Shown here in pieces: positions 37,870 to 49,023 of a stretch of DNA of 64,000 nucleotides. The number at the start of each line of letters is the position of its first letter. Position 1 is the stretch's first letter. A program made the translations under genes and the position numbers. Location: the NCBI GenBank assembly GCA_001986395.2, contig MQVO02000007.1, forward strand, positions 806,001-870,000, given 5' to 3'. The notes beneath the pieces were generated by a model. That model was not told where the DNA came from, did not search any database, and was given only the letters and a program-made list of their open reading frames with translations. The DNA is from Irpex lacteus. Lineage: Eukaryota > Basidiomycota > Agaricomycetes > Polyporales > Irpicaceae.

Positions 37870-37898
37870 GTGGCGCCCAAAAGTTTGGAAACGGCGCC
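37870..37898 (+). repeat. Left inverted repeat (29 bases)
   Basis: Pairs with 38757-38785. Both arms contain the core AAAAGTTTGGAAACGGCGCC. Confidence 0.8.
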
Positions 37899-38756
37899 TC
37901 TCAATTGCCTCTATCGTCTGGCTCGATACATGTCGCACATATCCAAGACTCATCCGATGTGGCCAATAGTTTATATAGTGAAACATTACATACCTCGTAT
38001 TCATACTTCAAAATTTCAGCTGTCCCTCCCTTCTCGTTCGTCAGATGCCGTCTCATCTGTCTGTCAGCCGGCGGGGAACACATCATGATACTTAACCACA
38101 GGTCATGATAGATTCACGTTAGCTGGTACAGAGTTACTGTGGTATATATATGGTACATGTCTCTAATTTACGATTATGAAGTATCGATGTGTTCTGTGTG
38201 CGTGCAAGAGAATAATTGATGCTTCACTTTCGTGCACCATATAGTAGCCCTAAGCCTATCATGACTATCAGTATTATTGCGATCACCGTGTTCATACATA
38301 TGGGTGAAATGCATTGCATGTAGCACAGATACATCATAAAAGTGTTCTGGTACAATATAGATGGCGTAGAAGAGGGTAATGACACAACAGACGAGAGATG
38401 ACCGTTCGAGTTCGTTCTCTGTATAGACATTTGCGCGAAGAAGGGGTAATCACTCGGCCATCGTACTGGGTACCAGCCAGATATTTGATGACGTCAATCT
38501 GTGCATAAATAACATTGTCTCTGCCATTTCCTGTATCCCCTACATACCCGAATGCCATATAGACAGACCCAAGAGCTTTTCTGGGCATCAGATGATAGGG
38601 TGTGTCATATCTCCTAGAGCTGAAAAGAGGGGCGCATGAAATTTCTGCAAAATACTATACAGCACCCTATTATTCAGTATGCGCAGCGACGAGTTCGTGC
38701 GTTTCAGTTTACGGTAATACGACGACAGCGTATAACCTCGAGAGGGAGCGGCGCCA

Positions 38757-38785
38757 GGCGCCGTTTCCAAACTTTTAGACGCCAC
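38757..38785 (-). repeat. Right inverted repeat (29 bases)
   Basis: Reverse complement of the repeat at 37870-37898 with two substitutions. Confidence 0.8.
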
Positions 38786-39091
38786 GAGTTCATTGACAAT
38801 GTAACTTAGCTATGGAGCACAGAATGCTAATAAGTATACGTCCTTCAAGTTGGCGTTAACATCCAATAATCCCAATCATCAAACGATCCACGCTCCCTTC
38901 GTCTTTTCGTGACATGCGCCGCCGACTCGGACGTGGGACCTCAAGGACGTAATACCCTTTCGCATCTTTACTGTAACACCAAGAACAATCGTTTGATTGG
39001 TGTCCAAAAGAGTGGAGGCCATCTAAACAAGTTTCGTATTATGCGCACATTGAGAGCGGTGATCGCTACCAAGTCAAGTATAACGGGTATT

Positions 39092-40269
39092 CTATGTTCT
39101 ACCACTAACCAACTGAATGACTGTCAGAGCCCGAGTCAATTCGTTAGCCGCATTCGGTTCGGTCATGACAGCAATCGGCTCCGTGTCTCTGAAAGTTTCT
39201 TCTATATACTCTGCCGCGCCAGACATGTTGACGATTCCCGCACAGGCAGCATGGAGGGCAAAGAGTTTGAGATGAGGGGGTGGGATGACGATACCATTGA
39301 CTTCGCATTGCTGGAAAGTAACGGGCCTCTTCAAATGCGGTAGTATAGCCGCGGCACCAGAGGTGCATTCGACGTTGTAAGTATTTGGGACGATAGCTCC
39401 CGTTTCCTGATGACAATTGAGCCCTAGATAGCAGCCAAACATACCATGTCTTTCACTGGAGTCAACCAAAGCCGAAGTTCGTCAAAGAAAACGTGGGCGG
39501 TTTCAGTTGCTGTGAAAGCATTCATAGGGCTATGCAGAAGTTCTGGGTCGAGCTCTTCTGCTTTTAACCCCCCGAAGTGCTCTATCGCTGTCCTGGCCTA
39601 TGTGGCCTAGGGATTATGAGAAGCTGAGGTGAAGGAAGAGATAACTTGAACAGAACCTTGTCGACAGCGGCTGGAGAGTCCCCTTGTGTATTCTTAGACA
39701 GCGATTGAGAGATTATGTGTGCCACCTTTGTGACCGCAGCTTGATCATAATCAAATTGTTCTCCAGCCTCGACACTAAGTATATATGGCTTGATGTGCGT
39801 CCATGATACCGATGAATACACAACACTTGTTGTCGCGAATTAAGGTCTATCCTGCTGTGTCAGCACTCGTCAGACAAAAAAGGGGGGGGAAAGGAAAGAT
39901 TTGCCTGCTTCCTTACAGCAGCTCTGTTACTGGTGGATTTTGCGAGTAAGGCCTCGTCTTTCGCAATGGTCTCCAAAGACAATTCAGGTGTTTGAGAGGT
40001 ATATACGGGGACTGCCGGGCCCTTGGGGCCATAAACTGTACGTAGATTACATAGATGCAACAGGATGAATGAACAACATCACTTACAGATGCGGCATAAT
40101 CCATACACATAGAGACGAGCAAGCTCAGCAAGCTCTCCTAGGCTTTGCTCGCAAGCACAAATGTCATCAGCAACAGCTTTGAGGCCCTCTTCGCAGGGCG
40201 CGAAGCGCATGGCGTAACCTAGCGCCCGTGCAGCGATACAAGGGGTCATACCCGACATGACGCCACGGG
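39092..40269 (-). pseudogene. HNH-nuclease-like gene, 3' part, disrupted by transposon
   Basis: Minus-strand exons resemble the HNH endonuclease-domain proteins that are abundant in Agaricomycetes. Reading from 40261 downward: an N-terminal helical segment (SLGELAELARLYVYG, about 40095-40150), a spacer exon (about 39910-40040), LIRDNKCCVF (about 39805-39850), VAHIISQS (about 39705-39730), a segment ending FFDELRLWLTPV (about 39455-39590), and a C-terminal exon with HLKLFALHAACA and SGAAEYIEE (39092-39405). The AHI, asparagine and FD..LWL features fit the family's HNH core. Besides the transposon insertion at 40262-40269, a one-base frame change separates the LIRDN segment from the following SVEAGEQF segment near 39790. 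The gene is therefore doubly broken. The family assignment rests on remembered family patterns, not a search. Confidence 0.55.
40262..40269. repeat. Target-site duplication, left (GCCACGGG)
   Basis: Identical to 46577-46584 and directly abutting the left terminal repeat of the transposon. Confidence 0.85.
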
Positions 40270-40304
40270 AGGACCCCCGATAATACACCAAACGCCCATA
40301 TGCC
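40270..40304 (+). repeat. Left terminal inverted repeat
   Basis: Starts AGGACCCCCGATAATA and pairs with 46542-46576 (27 of 35 positions). It is followed by four TCCCGGAT motifs between 40308 and 40450. Confidence 0.75.
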
Positions 40305-41595
40305 AAAAGTCCCGGATTTGAGGGCGCCGCAGGCCGCAAAAGTGTCGAAAATCCCGGATTTAAGGCCATTTTGGCTGCGATCTTAGGTGTCGAATTGTCC
40401 CGGATTTCGGTCGATGGCCTCGAGGTTCGAGGCGAAAATGTCCCGGATATGGGAGGTGTCTCACTACTTACCGTAACGTTGTTGTGCCGTGCCATGCTAT
40501 CTCAGGCGGCCGCTATTCGGCTGAGGCAAGTGAACCACTGCAGTACTGTATCTATTCGCGCGGGGGGCTACATTTTGATGCATCACATGAAAGCTCCCCG
40601 CTATTGAATAGCATAATCATCCTCCGAATTTAATCTCTACTATCTAGTACACTGCTGATCATGAATATGGCCCGCACTACGCGAACTCCGAACGTGGTAA
40701 GCTTGGTCGCGCCCTCGCTTAAACCGCCAGCGTTGTTTGTACCACGTAGCACATCCAGTGTCACTAAATATTCAACATGTAAACCCTGAACTCTCTGACT
40801 TATTTAGGGTATAGAATTGACGTCAGACTTGCGTTCAGCTCTATCGACAATCCAGTAGCTGCGAGGTCTTCGTTTTAGTAAGGTGTTATGATGCTGAACG
40901 CAGGCTGAAGGCTGCTGTCGGTGTTGTCGCAGAAGGTAGCTTCCATACCTGAGTGAACATCATTGATGAAGCCTGGAGGAGAGAATCTGACGAACCAACA
41001 TAATAAGCCATCAGTTCAAATATTCAAACAATAGCTTCTGTAAAGTCTTACCGGTCTCGTAGTAACAACGCGATTATATCCGGGCGACGGCACACGTACT
41101 ACTATTGCATGTGAATAGGGTGCTCTAATGAGAATGAAGCATTATGAGTGGTCAGACCAGCTCGGCCCAGCGACATGCCTAATACAATACTTACGTTACG
41201 AGATTCAGATACTAATACTACTTACTCTATCTGATAGCACTGCTATAAATCATAATCATCTCTTTATAATCCCGCTGGCCTGCCGGGCTCTGCCTTCATG
41301 CAGCATACTAGCTCGCCAGGGTCTTCCATATATCAAGGCCGCTATAAGTAACCTGTAAGTAGATTCTACCATAATCAGGTAGCTCCAATTGTGTTTCGCA
41401 CTCAAATAGACTGCTTGCACTTGCCTGAGAGCTTGTGTGTAAGTAATTGTTGTCTGTTAGGAGTAAATCTATGAGTACGGGTGCCAATGTGCATGTTTGT
41501 GATTGTTACTTACTTTGGCACGTAGTGGCGTAAGCCCTGGCACGCAAACGAGATGCTGTATGGTGCTATTTGCAGCTAGGGTAGGAAAAGAATAC

Positions 41596-42041
41596 CTGAA
41601 GAATACGCCTCAGGCCGGCGAACCTCGTCACTGACAGTGCGCAGTTGGGAACATTTCTCCATGAAATCATAGTCGCTGCGGTGGCTACCTGGAAAATTGT
41701 GCTAGCATTGCGGCTTACTATGTTCAATAAAGTTTTGGTCGACTGACCTTTGGGTGTGCCACTCCCTTCGCCTGATCTTTGACGATTTAGGTTCAGCGTA
41801 GTACTACGATGCTGACGTCTTCATTGACAGTCCTCGCGTACATACCTCGAAAATCCCGCAAGGGTGGCTTCATAAGTGAACATCCTTCTTACAGACCTGT
41901 AATCTTTTGTTAGTATTCTCAGCCTGGGCAAGATGAACTTACGAGTCATCAAGCTGTACGCACCATGACTTACTGCCATAATTCAATTTCGCGATCGCTT
42001 GTAGTATTGTCAACAGACCGACTACGAAGCCTCCGAAATAT
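41596..42041 (-). CDS. Spliced reading frame inside the transposon left arm, unknown product (fragment)
   Basis: No long open frame is visible here, but four minus-strand exons (41943-42041, 41846-41896, 41748-41803, 41596-41688) join in phase at GT-AG introns. They encode a hydrophobic stretch YFGGFVVGLLTILQAIAKL followed by a soluble segment with TYEATLAGFSR, RSGEGSGTPKG and EVRRPEAYSS. One membrane helix is likely. Both the start and the 3' end remain unresolved; further exons probably extend toward 41400 and 42160. It could be a second gene of the transposon, a captured host gene, or chance. It is unrelated to the transposase as far as can be seen. Confidence 0.35.
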
Positions 42042-42172
42042 CTAGCGGCACACGCTCAGGCTTCAGGCCGCATATGACAAGAAGCTTACCTAGTAATGAG
42101 AATGCATTTCAGCAGCCAAACGAGTTGTTTCTTAATGCTTATGCACTTACTTGCGAGCGTATTGGTGGCTGT

Positions 42173-42374
42173 ATAAACCCCCCGCGTGAGCGGGAAGGAA
42201 AATCGTGGGAAAATAGCGATTTATTCGATGTTATATGTGCGAAAATCCCGGATTTGGGCACTCGGCGGCGAGGTTATGTGCAAAAGTCCCGGATCGGCCG
42301 TCAGGCCGCCCGCAAAAAGTCCCGGATTTGGCCGCTTCCGGCATATAAGCTCTGAGCGTATTATCAGGGGTCCT
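42173..42374 (+). repeat. Internal copy of the transposon right end
   Basis: About 202 bases closely matching 46375-46576 in the same orientation, including three CCCGGAT motifs and the terminal TATTATCAGGGGTCCT. The next bases (GTCCCAGC) do not match either target duplication. The readable transposase frame starts immediately after it. Confidence 0.8.
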
Positions 42375-42375
42375 G

Positions 42376-45300
42376 TCCCAGCAGTTCAAGAAGGAGTGTA
42401 CCCGTCGTGCAACACGAAAGACGCCTACACGAGAACAGCTCAACAAGAAGGTCCTTGCCGCGGAACGTGCCCAGGCACTTTGGTTGAACCAACACACAAC
42501 CGTGACCGTCTATTCTACCAGCTGTACCAAGGAGGGGACGGTGTCTCCTCAAGGCGACCTGCTGCCTTGTGCTAACTGCTATGGGCTTCTTCGTGTCAAG
42601 AGCTTCCGCAATAGCCTCTCGAAGAAGGGGGCGACAAAGCGCAACCACAAGTTCACCCCGCGAGCTTATAGAAACCCTCTGGCTGGGCAGTCTTACATGC
42701 GACACGAAGACGTTAAGGAGTTCTCTGAGCTTGTAAGTCACGCCACCACTCAGACGAACTTTATGACTAACAGAAATAATCAGGACAAGGGAAAAAGTCG
42801 ATGGTTAGTGCTCGCACAGCGAATGGAGGCTGGGAGATATAAGGATTTTGAGGTCGCTATTGGTATTATTGAGATGATGATAAAGATCGAGGAGCGGCAA
42901 TTCAAAGGCAAGAAGCTTACAAACATGAAGTACGACGCAAGTGTGGACCGCGTTTTTACAACCTTGGCAATTATCTCTCCACGAGCCTATAGAATGCTGA
43001 CCACCGAGCTTGGTGGTGGACGCAGCCTGCGGAGTATGGCGTAAGTAATGCTGTGTGTTTTTAATCGGATTCAAGATCACTGATAGTAGTACTTCCCCCT
43101 AACACACATTAGCGACCTTCGCTCAAAAAATGGTAGATTCGTTCCTGGAATTCACGACACAAACTTTGACGCGGCTGTTCGGTGGACACAGCAGATGGGA
43201 TACCATGGGCCTCTCGTGCTCGGCGCAGATGATACTTGCTTGACCGCTGCCCTCAGGCTGGATACTATCAAAAGCGGTAGTGTCTGGTATTTGGTCGGCA
43301 TGCACGGAACTACGGAGACGTTTGCTACTTATGAGGAGCTGATAAGCAAGAGCTCGAACGTATCTCACCAAACCCTTGCCACAAAGGTGAGAAGACTTGC
43401 TGGCGTTTTCGTTACTATGAATAACTTTTGATTTCGCTTCACAGGTTCGCATCTGGCTGCTAAGTATACCACTTTCCAAGATCCCTCCGTTTCTGATAGC
43501 ATCAATGCCGATCTCGAGCAAGGTCGCCTCCTCTGAACTACGATCTTGGCATGATTCTATCGATGCTAAGCTTGCAGAGCGCGATCTCCATACACTATCC
43601 TACAACACCGACGGGGCCTCTGTCGAGCGTACAGTATCGCGCTCCCTTCAATCTGATGCTGCGGTTTCACACAATATTCACGAGTGGTCTTTTCCACATC
43701 CACGCCCTGGTCGATCACCACTCGTGTTCCAAGCCATTCGGTCGGACAGTGGGAAGCCCCAGATCATCATTAACGACGGAAAGCACTGGAGGAAGAATGC
43801 GCGCAATGGGGCGCAATCAGGCGGGCGCATTGTTACTCTAGGACGCTATATCGTCCATATAGGACAGCTTGTAGCCATTGTGGAGGACGACATTTCACCT
43901 CTACTGAAGACGGATGTCCTAGGAGTCGATAAGCAAGATGATCGCGCAGCCGCACGTCTTATGTCCGCAGATGTCATCGAACATCTTGCGAAAACTCAGC
44001 CTGATGAACTCGGACTCATCATCTACTTGTTCATTATGGGTGAGCTGATTGATGCCCAGCAGAACCGTACGTTGAAGCATGAAGAACGCATACAAATGCT
44101 CCTTCGTGGCCACTTCTTCCTAGAAGGCTGGCGCATGTACATTTCTACCCACTCGTTCTTCTCCATCAACACTCACTTCATCTCGTACCCTCTATACGAG
44201 GTGCTCAACATCTATATACGCGCCATGATAATGCTCGTCCTTGCACACCGTGACTTCTTCCCTGATATCCCCTTACTGCCTTGGCTGCACTCTACCGAAA
44301 CCTGCGAGCATTTCTTTGGCTGCGCCAGGAAGATCAAGTCAGACTTCACCTTCGCAGAATTCATCCTCATGGTCCCCAAGCTTTCCATTCTCGTTGCAGC
44401 TGAGTCCAATAGCCGAGCAGCCTCAGCTCAGGCACGCAGCTCAGAAGGTCGGGCGGGATACTGTCATACATGGTTTGATAGCAAGGGTGTTGACCCGGTC
44501 ACCTTGGCGAAGTATCCATCTGACGAGAAAATCAACACTGTGGCCCAGACTGCCTATGAGGAAGCTTCTTCATTGCTTCGTATACTTGGTATGGATGAGG
44601 CCACTCTGCTGGATGGTGTTGATGCACGAGCCTTTCATGACTCACTTCAGTCCTTCTCCGACTTGTCAGCCTTGGATGAGGACAACGACATGCTAGAAGA
44701 CTTGGAAGAAGGCTCGGAACGCTTGGCCACTGGGAACCGGCTCGCGGATATACTTCGCGCTGATGCAGAAGATGTTGATAGCGTGTCATCGTCCTGTGTA
44801 TCTGACAAGAAGATGACTAGACTTGGAATTGCTGCCGCCGCAACAAAGGTTCACGATGTTCTCGAGATGTACGCTTTTATTGTGATCATACATTCAATGA
44901 CTCTCGGGCTGACGATAATTATTGGGTAAATAGTGAGGAGCGACTGGAGGAGACTCCTCTCGATCAAGAAGAATGGCGTACACAGATTTCGAATGTCCTG
45001 CAGGCTATCAAGGACGAAAAGCATCGCCGTACTGGAGAGGAAGCCGTATCAAGAATGAGAGAAGACCCCAACTTCTCGCTTCTCGATCTCCAAAGTATGG
45101 CGCACAAGAGTGACTCTGCGTCGGAGGTTCGCACCACCTTTTCATCTACCAATGTCACAGATCGGATCTCTCCCATAACAACTGCTACCAGTGGACAACA
45201 CTCCGAATCAGTTGACTTTGGAACTGCGCAAAAGTTCAACTACGAGGCGGCCATTAGATTGAGAAAGAAGCATCAGACTGATGAATCGCGCAGTGCTATT

Positions 45301-46323
45301 ACCTATCGCTACCGCCACTCCAGCCACGCAGGCAACTCTTCGTCCACAAAGCACACTCAAGCAACGACGTCGGCGGTGTCTGACCCTGAGCCCCTCGAGT
45401 CTACCAAGGTGGGAGCCACGCAGCTGAAAGGACGCATCTTGAATGAGATCATCAGCACGATTTCAGCCTCACTCGTTGGGAAGGACTCTCCACGGGAGCC
45501 TACAAGCTCAGCTCGCCTTGCGCGTTGGCGAACACGGGGTGTATATCCTGCAGCGGCGGGAACAGACGACAGTGCTCACGCTTCTCACGCTACACACGGT
45601 GACTCTAGCAGTCATGGTTTGAACTCGGAAGATCTAGTTGGTGTCAGTGGACGCTTCCCCGTCACTCGAGCACAATACCAAAGACTCGAGAGTAAGGATA
45701 ATCCTACTCTGAGATTTACAACTGCCAACATCTCTGAAACGCATCCACTGCGCCCTGGCTCTTTCGTCGTCTTTGTATATCGCACAAAAATGTATCTTGG
45801 TCGAGGTAAGCCCGAGTCGCGGATACTAAGAGCGCTGTTACAATCACTTACCAACAGTGCCTGCTTTCTAGTTTGTATCCTCTATCTGAAGGGCGGAGGC
45901 AAGCGACCAACCCACGATTACGCCGAGGCCTGTTTCGATATTGGGCATCTATCGCGCGTCGTTGTTCTCGTTCATGTGCCGATGCCCGGACTCAATTGGC
46001 TGTCGCCTAGCATAACAAGCCTAGACGGTACGAACACGGGATCGGTCCACCTTCTCTTACATAGCGAACATCTTGTACTGGCGATGGGTCCGATATGTCC
46101 CACAGACATCGTTAGTACCATTCCCGTCATGCACAACCAAAACATCCTTGAGGTACCTCGGGAATTCATGGACAGCTACACCTCAATCCAGCAGATGCAA
46201 AAGGATATTGTACGTATTGCTGAAGCCGTACTGAAGAACGCAAATAGTCGACGTAAACGCCAGGCGGCCCCGCAAGACAACGAGGACGAGGCTGGTGAGG
46301 ATGTGTTGATGGACGAGAGCTAG
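42376..46323 (+). CDS. DDE-type transposase (5' end unclear)
   Basis: Exons are about 42376-43040, 43113-43386, 43445-44868, 44934-45805 and 45872-46323, all joined in phase, giving about 1,150-1,200 residues. The reading frame is open from 42349, but no ATG is found before 42484, so the true start either lies upstream across an intron or was lost. Candidate catalytic acids sit in LVLGADDTCL (exon 2), SYNTDGASVERT (about 43590-43625) and STETCEHFFGCARKI (about 44294-44338). The last resembles the E-X-FF pattern of P-element/THAP9-like and hAT-like transposases. The C-terminal region from 44934 is acidic and polar and ends in EDEAGEDVLMDES. No stop or frameshift interrupts the frame, so the protein may have been functional recently. 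The P-like assignment is tentative. Confidence 0.7.
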
Positions 46324-46374
46324 TTAAATCTTGTATGTACGCGTTGCGAGAGTAACGGGCATTATCGGTTTCGC

Positions 46375-46576
46375 ATAGAAGCCTCGCGCGAGCAGGAGAA
46401 AAATCGCGAAAAAATAGCAGTTTTATTGGATGTTATATGTCAGAAAATCCCGTATTTGGGGACTCAGTGGCGAGGTTATGTGCAAAAGTCCCGGATCGGC
46501 CGCCAGGCCGCCCGCAAAAAGTCCCGGATTGGGCCACCTCCGGCACATAGGCTCTGGGCCTATTACCGGGGGTCCT
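46375..46576 (+). repeat. Transposon right end, including terminal inverted repeat
   Basis: Carries three spaced copies of a CCCGGAT-type motif and ends TATTACCGGGGGTCCT. The last 35 bases (46542-46576) are the right inverted repeat. The block is duplicated inside the element at 42173-42374. Confidence 0.8.
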
Positions 46577-46584
46577 GCCACGGG
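46577..46584. repeat. Target-site duplication, right (GCCACGGG)
   Basis: Perfect copy of 40262-40269. Confidence 0.85.
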
Positions 46585-46726
46585 GCCCCTGATCCTGAAT
46601 GTTAACGTCGAGGCCCCAAGTCTGTTGACGTTCAAGCCAGAGACAGCTATCGTATGCTTTCTGTTGATCGCCACTGTTGAAGTCGTTGGATGGCAATGGC
46701 GTAGACTTTCGATCAACAAGAGGCAT
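46577..46726 (-). pseudogene. HNH-nuclease-like gene, 5' part, separated by transposon
   Basis: A minus-strand open frame begins at ATG 46726 (MPLVDRKSTPLP) and runs to the right target duplication (ending DQGPRG). The frame continues exactly into the minus-strand exon at 40261 if the element and one target copy are set aside. The segment FNSGDQQKAYDSCLW resembles the N-terminus of agaricomycete HNH proteins. The start may lie further upstream. Confidence 0.5.
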
Positions 46727-49023
46727 GATAGACACGGGGAAAAGGTTGTGATAGAAGAAAGCAACGTCGTCGTCGTCGTCGTCGCGGTCAAGGATGGGAA
46801 GCGCGCAGCAATATTAATCCAAATCGGTTCCACTTACAAGTTATGTGTGACGTCAGTGACCGTCACGGCTACCAAGCGTCACACTGAGGAAAAGGGGAAA
46901 GCGCAAGTTGGCTGGGAGATGCCACGACAACTTGAAGCCGCGCGTGTTACATACTTACGCCCTCCGGGACTTGCACTGGCAAGTTCCAAACCTTCATAAG
47001 GTATGGATGTAGTCTTGAATGTGACAAGGAGCATCGAGGATTGGTGACTAGCTGCAGGGATGAACGCAATAGAGCTAGCGAGGATGGAATGGTCGGAGCC
47101 TGGAACGGGTGGTGATGAGGCGTGGCTGCCTTTTTGGGTAATGACTTCGGGCTCGATATCGCTGGCGCCTACGTCCTTCGGGATGATCGATGATGGACGA
47201 CCTGCATCGTGCCTGCCTTCTCTCTCTGCATCGACTTCCACTCTCAACTTCACATGTCACAAGTCCATCCGCTCAGCGCTGAAATATACAGTACTTGGCT
47301 TCAAGCACTGACACCTGGGAAAGCCTGAGGTGAGTCGGGTCCTGATACGGATCCTTTACAGATCACCTTAGGGTCACTGACTTGATCAGACTCGGAAAAG
47401 AGGGTACTCCTAAGTTCGACAGGGTAAGAATGCCAGCAAGTTTTCTGTCGTCCTCTGATTCCCGTAGCTTACGGGAGGCTAATGTCTGAGTGCAGTACCT
47501 GGCCCTAGCTTTCCCCCCGCTGTCTGCTGATAAGGCAATCTACCTTCCAAGACATCACTACTAGCAGAGAATGAGTAACGCTGAATTTGAGCCCTGACCG
47601 TGAGCTTTTATGCCGAGATAGTAGAAAGCAAGGTTCTCACACGCCTGGGCGTATCATCCGGAAGACGATGCGACCCTTCAAGCTCAAGCTTCAGCCCTAC
47701 GAAGAGTCGAGCCATCGGTATACATCAGTACCGGGCGTCATATCTTTGGAGCCCCCGATTCCGCACCTAATCCGCACACAAACACCCAGCCTCGAAACAG
47801 GTCGCTTTGGCTTGACTGTTGGTACTGCGGATTCTTAGCACGCGGGTCAGTTTTTTGTAAATCTCAAAACTGAATCTATCTACGACGACTGTGCCTTTAG
47901 GCACTAAAAGATGCGAATCCGTGACCCCCAGTCTTTATCAGCTCATGGGCGGTTCTCTGGTAGTAGGCGCAAGAGCCAAAGCTGCTGGGGGTGAATCAAG
48001 GTCAACATCACTTTTCGCAGGTGAGCCCCATTGGTGGTTGTTGGCTTCGCCCAAACTAAGTTGATCATTAGATACAACGACGCTCTCAAGCTGACCATAG
48101 ATCTCGTTTTGGCAGAGCAGGACCGCTGATTCACAGTCTGTCTTAGAGACTCTGGTACGACTTGCGAATAACGAGTTGCTGCTTCCGAGCAGAGGACATG
48201 CTCGAATACAATCATGCAATGGAACGTATGTGAAAGAGAGGCGTTTTGTCGGCGCGTTGTGAAGAGAACAGCGCCAGTCACTCAATCCCATTGCGCGTTG
48301 CAGTGATCCAGCTCTATTATGCCAGTGGTGTACTCGGACAAACGTTATTGGGCTTTATCATGGAATTGTACGAATAGTGTCACGAGCAACTATTGATATT
48401 ATCAGGTCTTACAGTCGAATCGATAGCCAGAGGTACCCCACTTACCAGGGCCATACCATCTGAGACTGAAAGTCCGTCGCAGATCTAGAATGCATCACAG
48501 AGGGAACAAGAAGTATTGATAAAGCACTAGTACATGCTGTATGGCATTAGGTGTATACCGATACTACCCCCGTTCGATCTTCAACATTTTATCTTTCACC
48601 TATGAAACACCATTATATCATTGTCGATCCGTCTACTTATATGTATGCGACAAGGCCAAAGAGACGACTGGCAGCGTTCACGGTTGCCATGTTTCGACAC
48701 CTTTGTGAGAGATAAGTAGGCATATGATACTAGCTGTCTTTTTCTGAAATCGGTAACTTGAAGACTCTGCGCGATATCAGTAGTGCTGTACTTGCCTGAC
48801 AGAGCAGCATTAAAGAGAGCAACACCGTGCAGATGCCATTGAGCCGAGATCTCGCCGAGCATCAAATGGTCACTAGGCGCCAGCAAATTCGGCCCAAAGG
48901 GGCAGTTGCGGTGTTTGAACCCTACCACATCAACACTCCGCCACCCAGCCATTGTCCGCGTGTATAGAACGCGCGTACCTGCAACAAGGTGTGTTCAACT
49001 CTTTTTCTCTTACCACCATCACG
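46727..49023. other. Gene-poor region with unassigned minus-strand coding-like stretches
   Basis: Two minus-strand stretches look partly coding: 48596-48952 (contains HLHGVALFNAALSGK and LVSYAYLSLTKVSKHGN) and 47938-48291. I could neither join them by splice sites nor recognise a family. They may be remnants of one gene. The rest shows nothing. Confidence 0.3.

Larger units (their letters stand above)
37870..38785. mobile_element. Possible small TIR element bounded by 29-base inverted repeats
   Basis: GTGGCGCCCAAAAGTTTGG at 37870 continues to 37898 and is repeated in inverse orientation at 38757-38785 with only two differences over 29 bases. The 916-bp span is AT-rich and has no convincing coding sequence, as expected of a MITE or a deleted DNA transposon. 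No convincing target-site duplication is visible at the edges (TTCTA on the left, GAGTT on the right). Confidence 0.5.
40270..46576 (+). mobile_element. 6.3-kb DNA transposon with 8-base target duplication (P-like or hAT-like)
   Basis: The element begins AGGACCCCCGATAATA and ends TATTACCGGGGGTCCT. The outer 35 bases form imperfect inverted repeats (27 of 35 match). It is flanked by the perfect 8-base direct repeat GCCACGGG. The right two-thirds encode a large DDE-type transposase. Motifs of the form AAAAGTCCCGGATT recur just inside both ends. An 8-base duplication fits the P, hAT and Zisupton groups; the EHFFGCAR motif and the protein layout favour P/THAP9-like or hAT-like. The element carries an internal copy of its own right end (42173-42374). 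Insertion interrupts an HNH-like gene in frame. Both terminal repeats have diverged from each other, so it is probably not a very recent insertion. Confidence 0.8.

Noticed and set aside
38909..39343. Plus-strand open frame of 144 codons
   Set aside because: It is antisense to the recognisable HNH-like exons and has no family resemblance.
40270..42374. Independent complete short transposon
   Set aside because: Its right flank (GTCCCAGC) does not match the left target copy GCCACGGG, which instead matches the far end at 46577, so it cannot be shown to have inserted on its own.
42186..42575. Open frame running through the internal transposon end
   Set aside because: It translates the non-coding terminal repeat; the transposase continues in a different frame.
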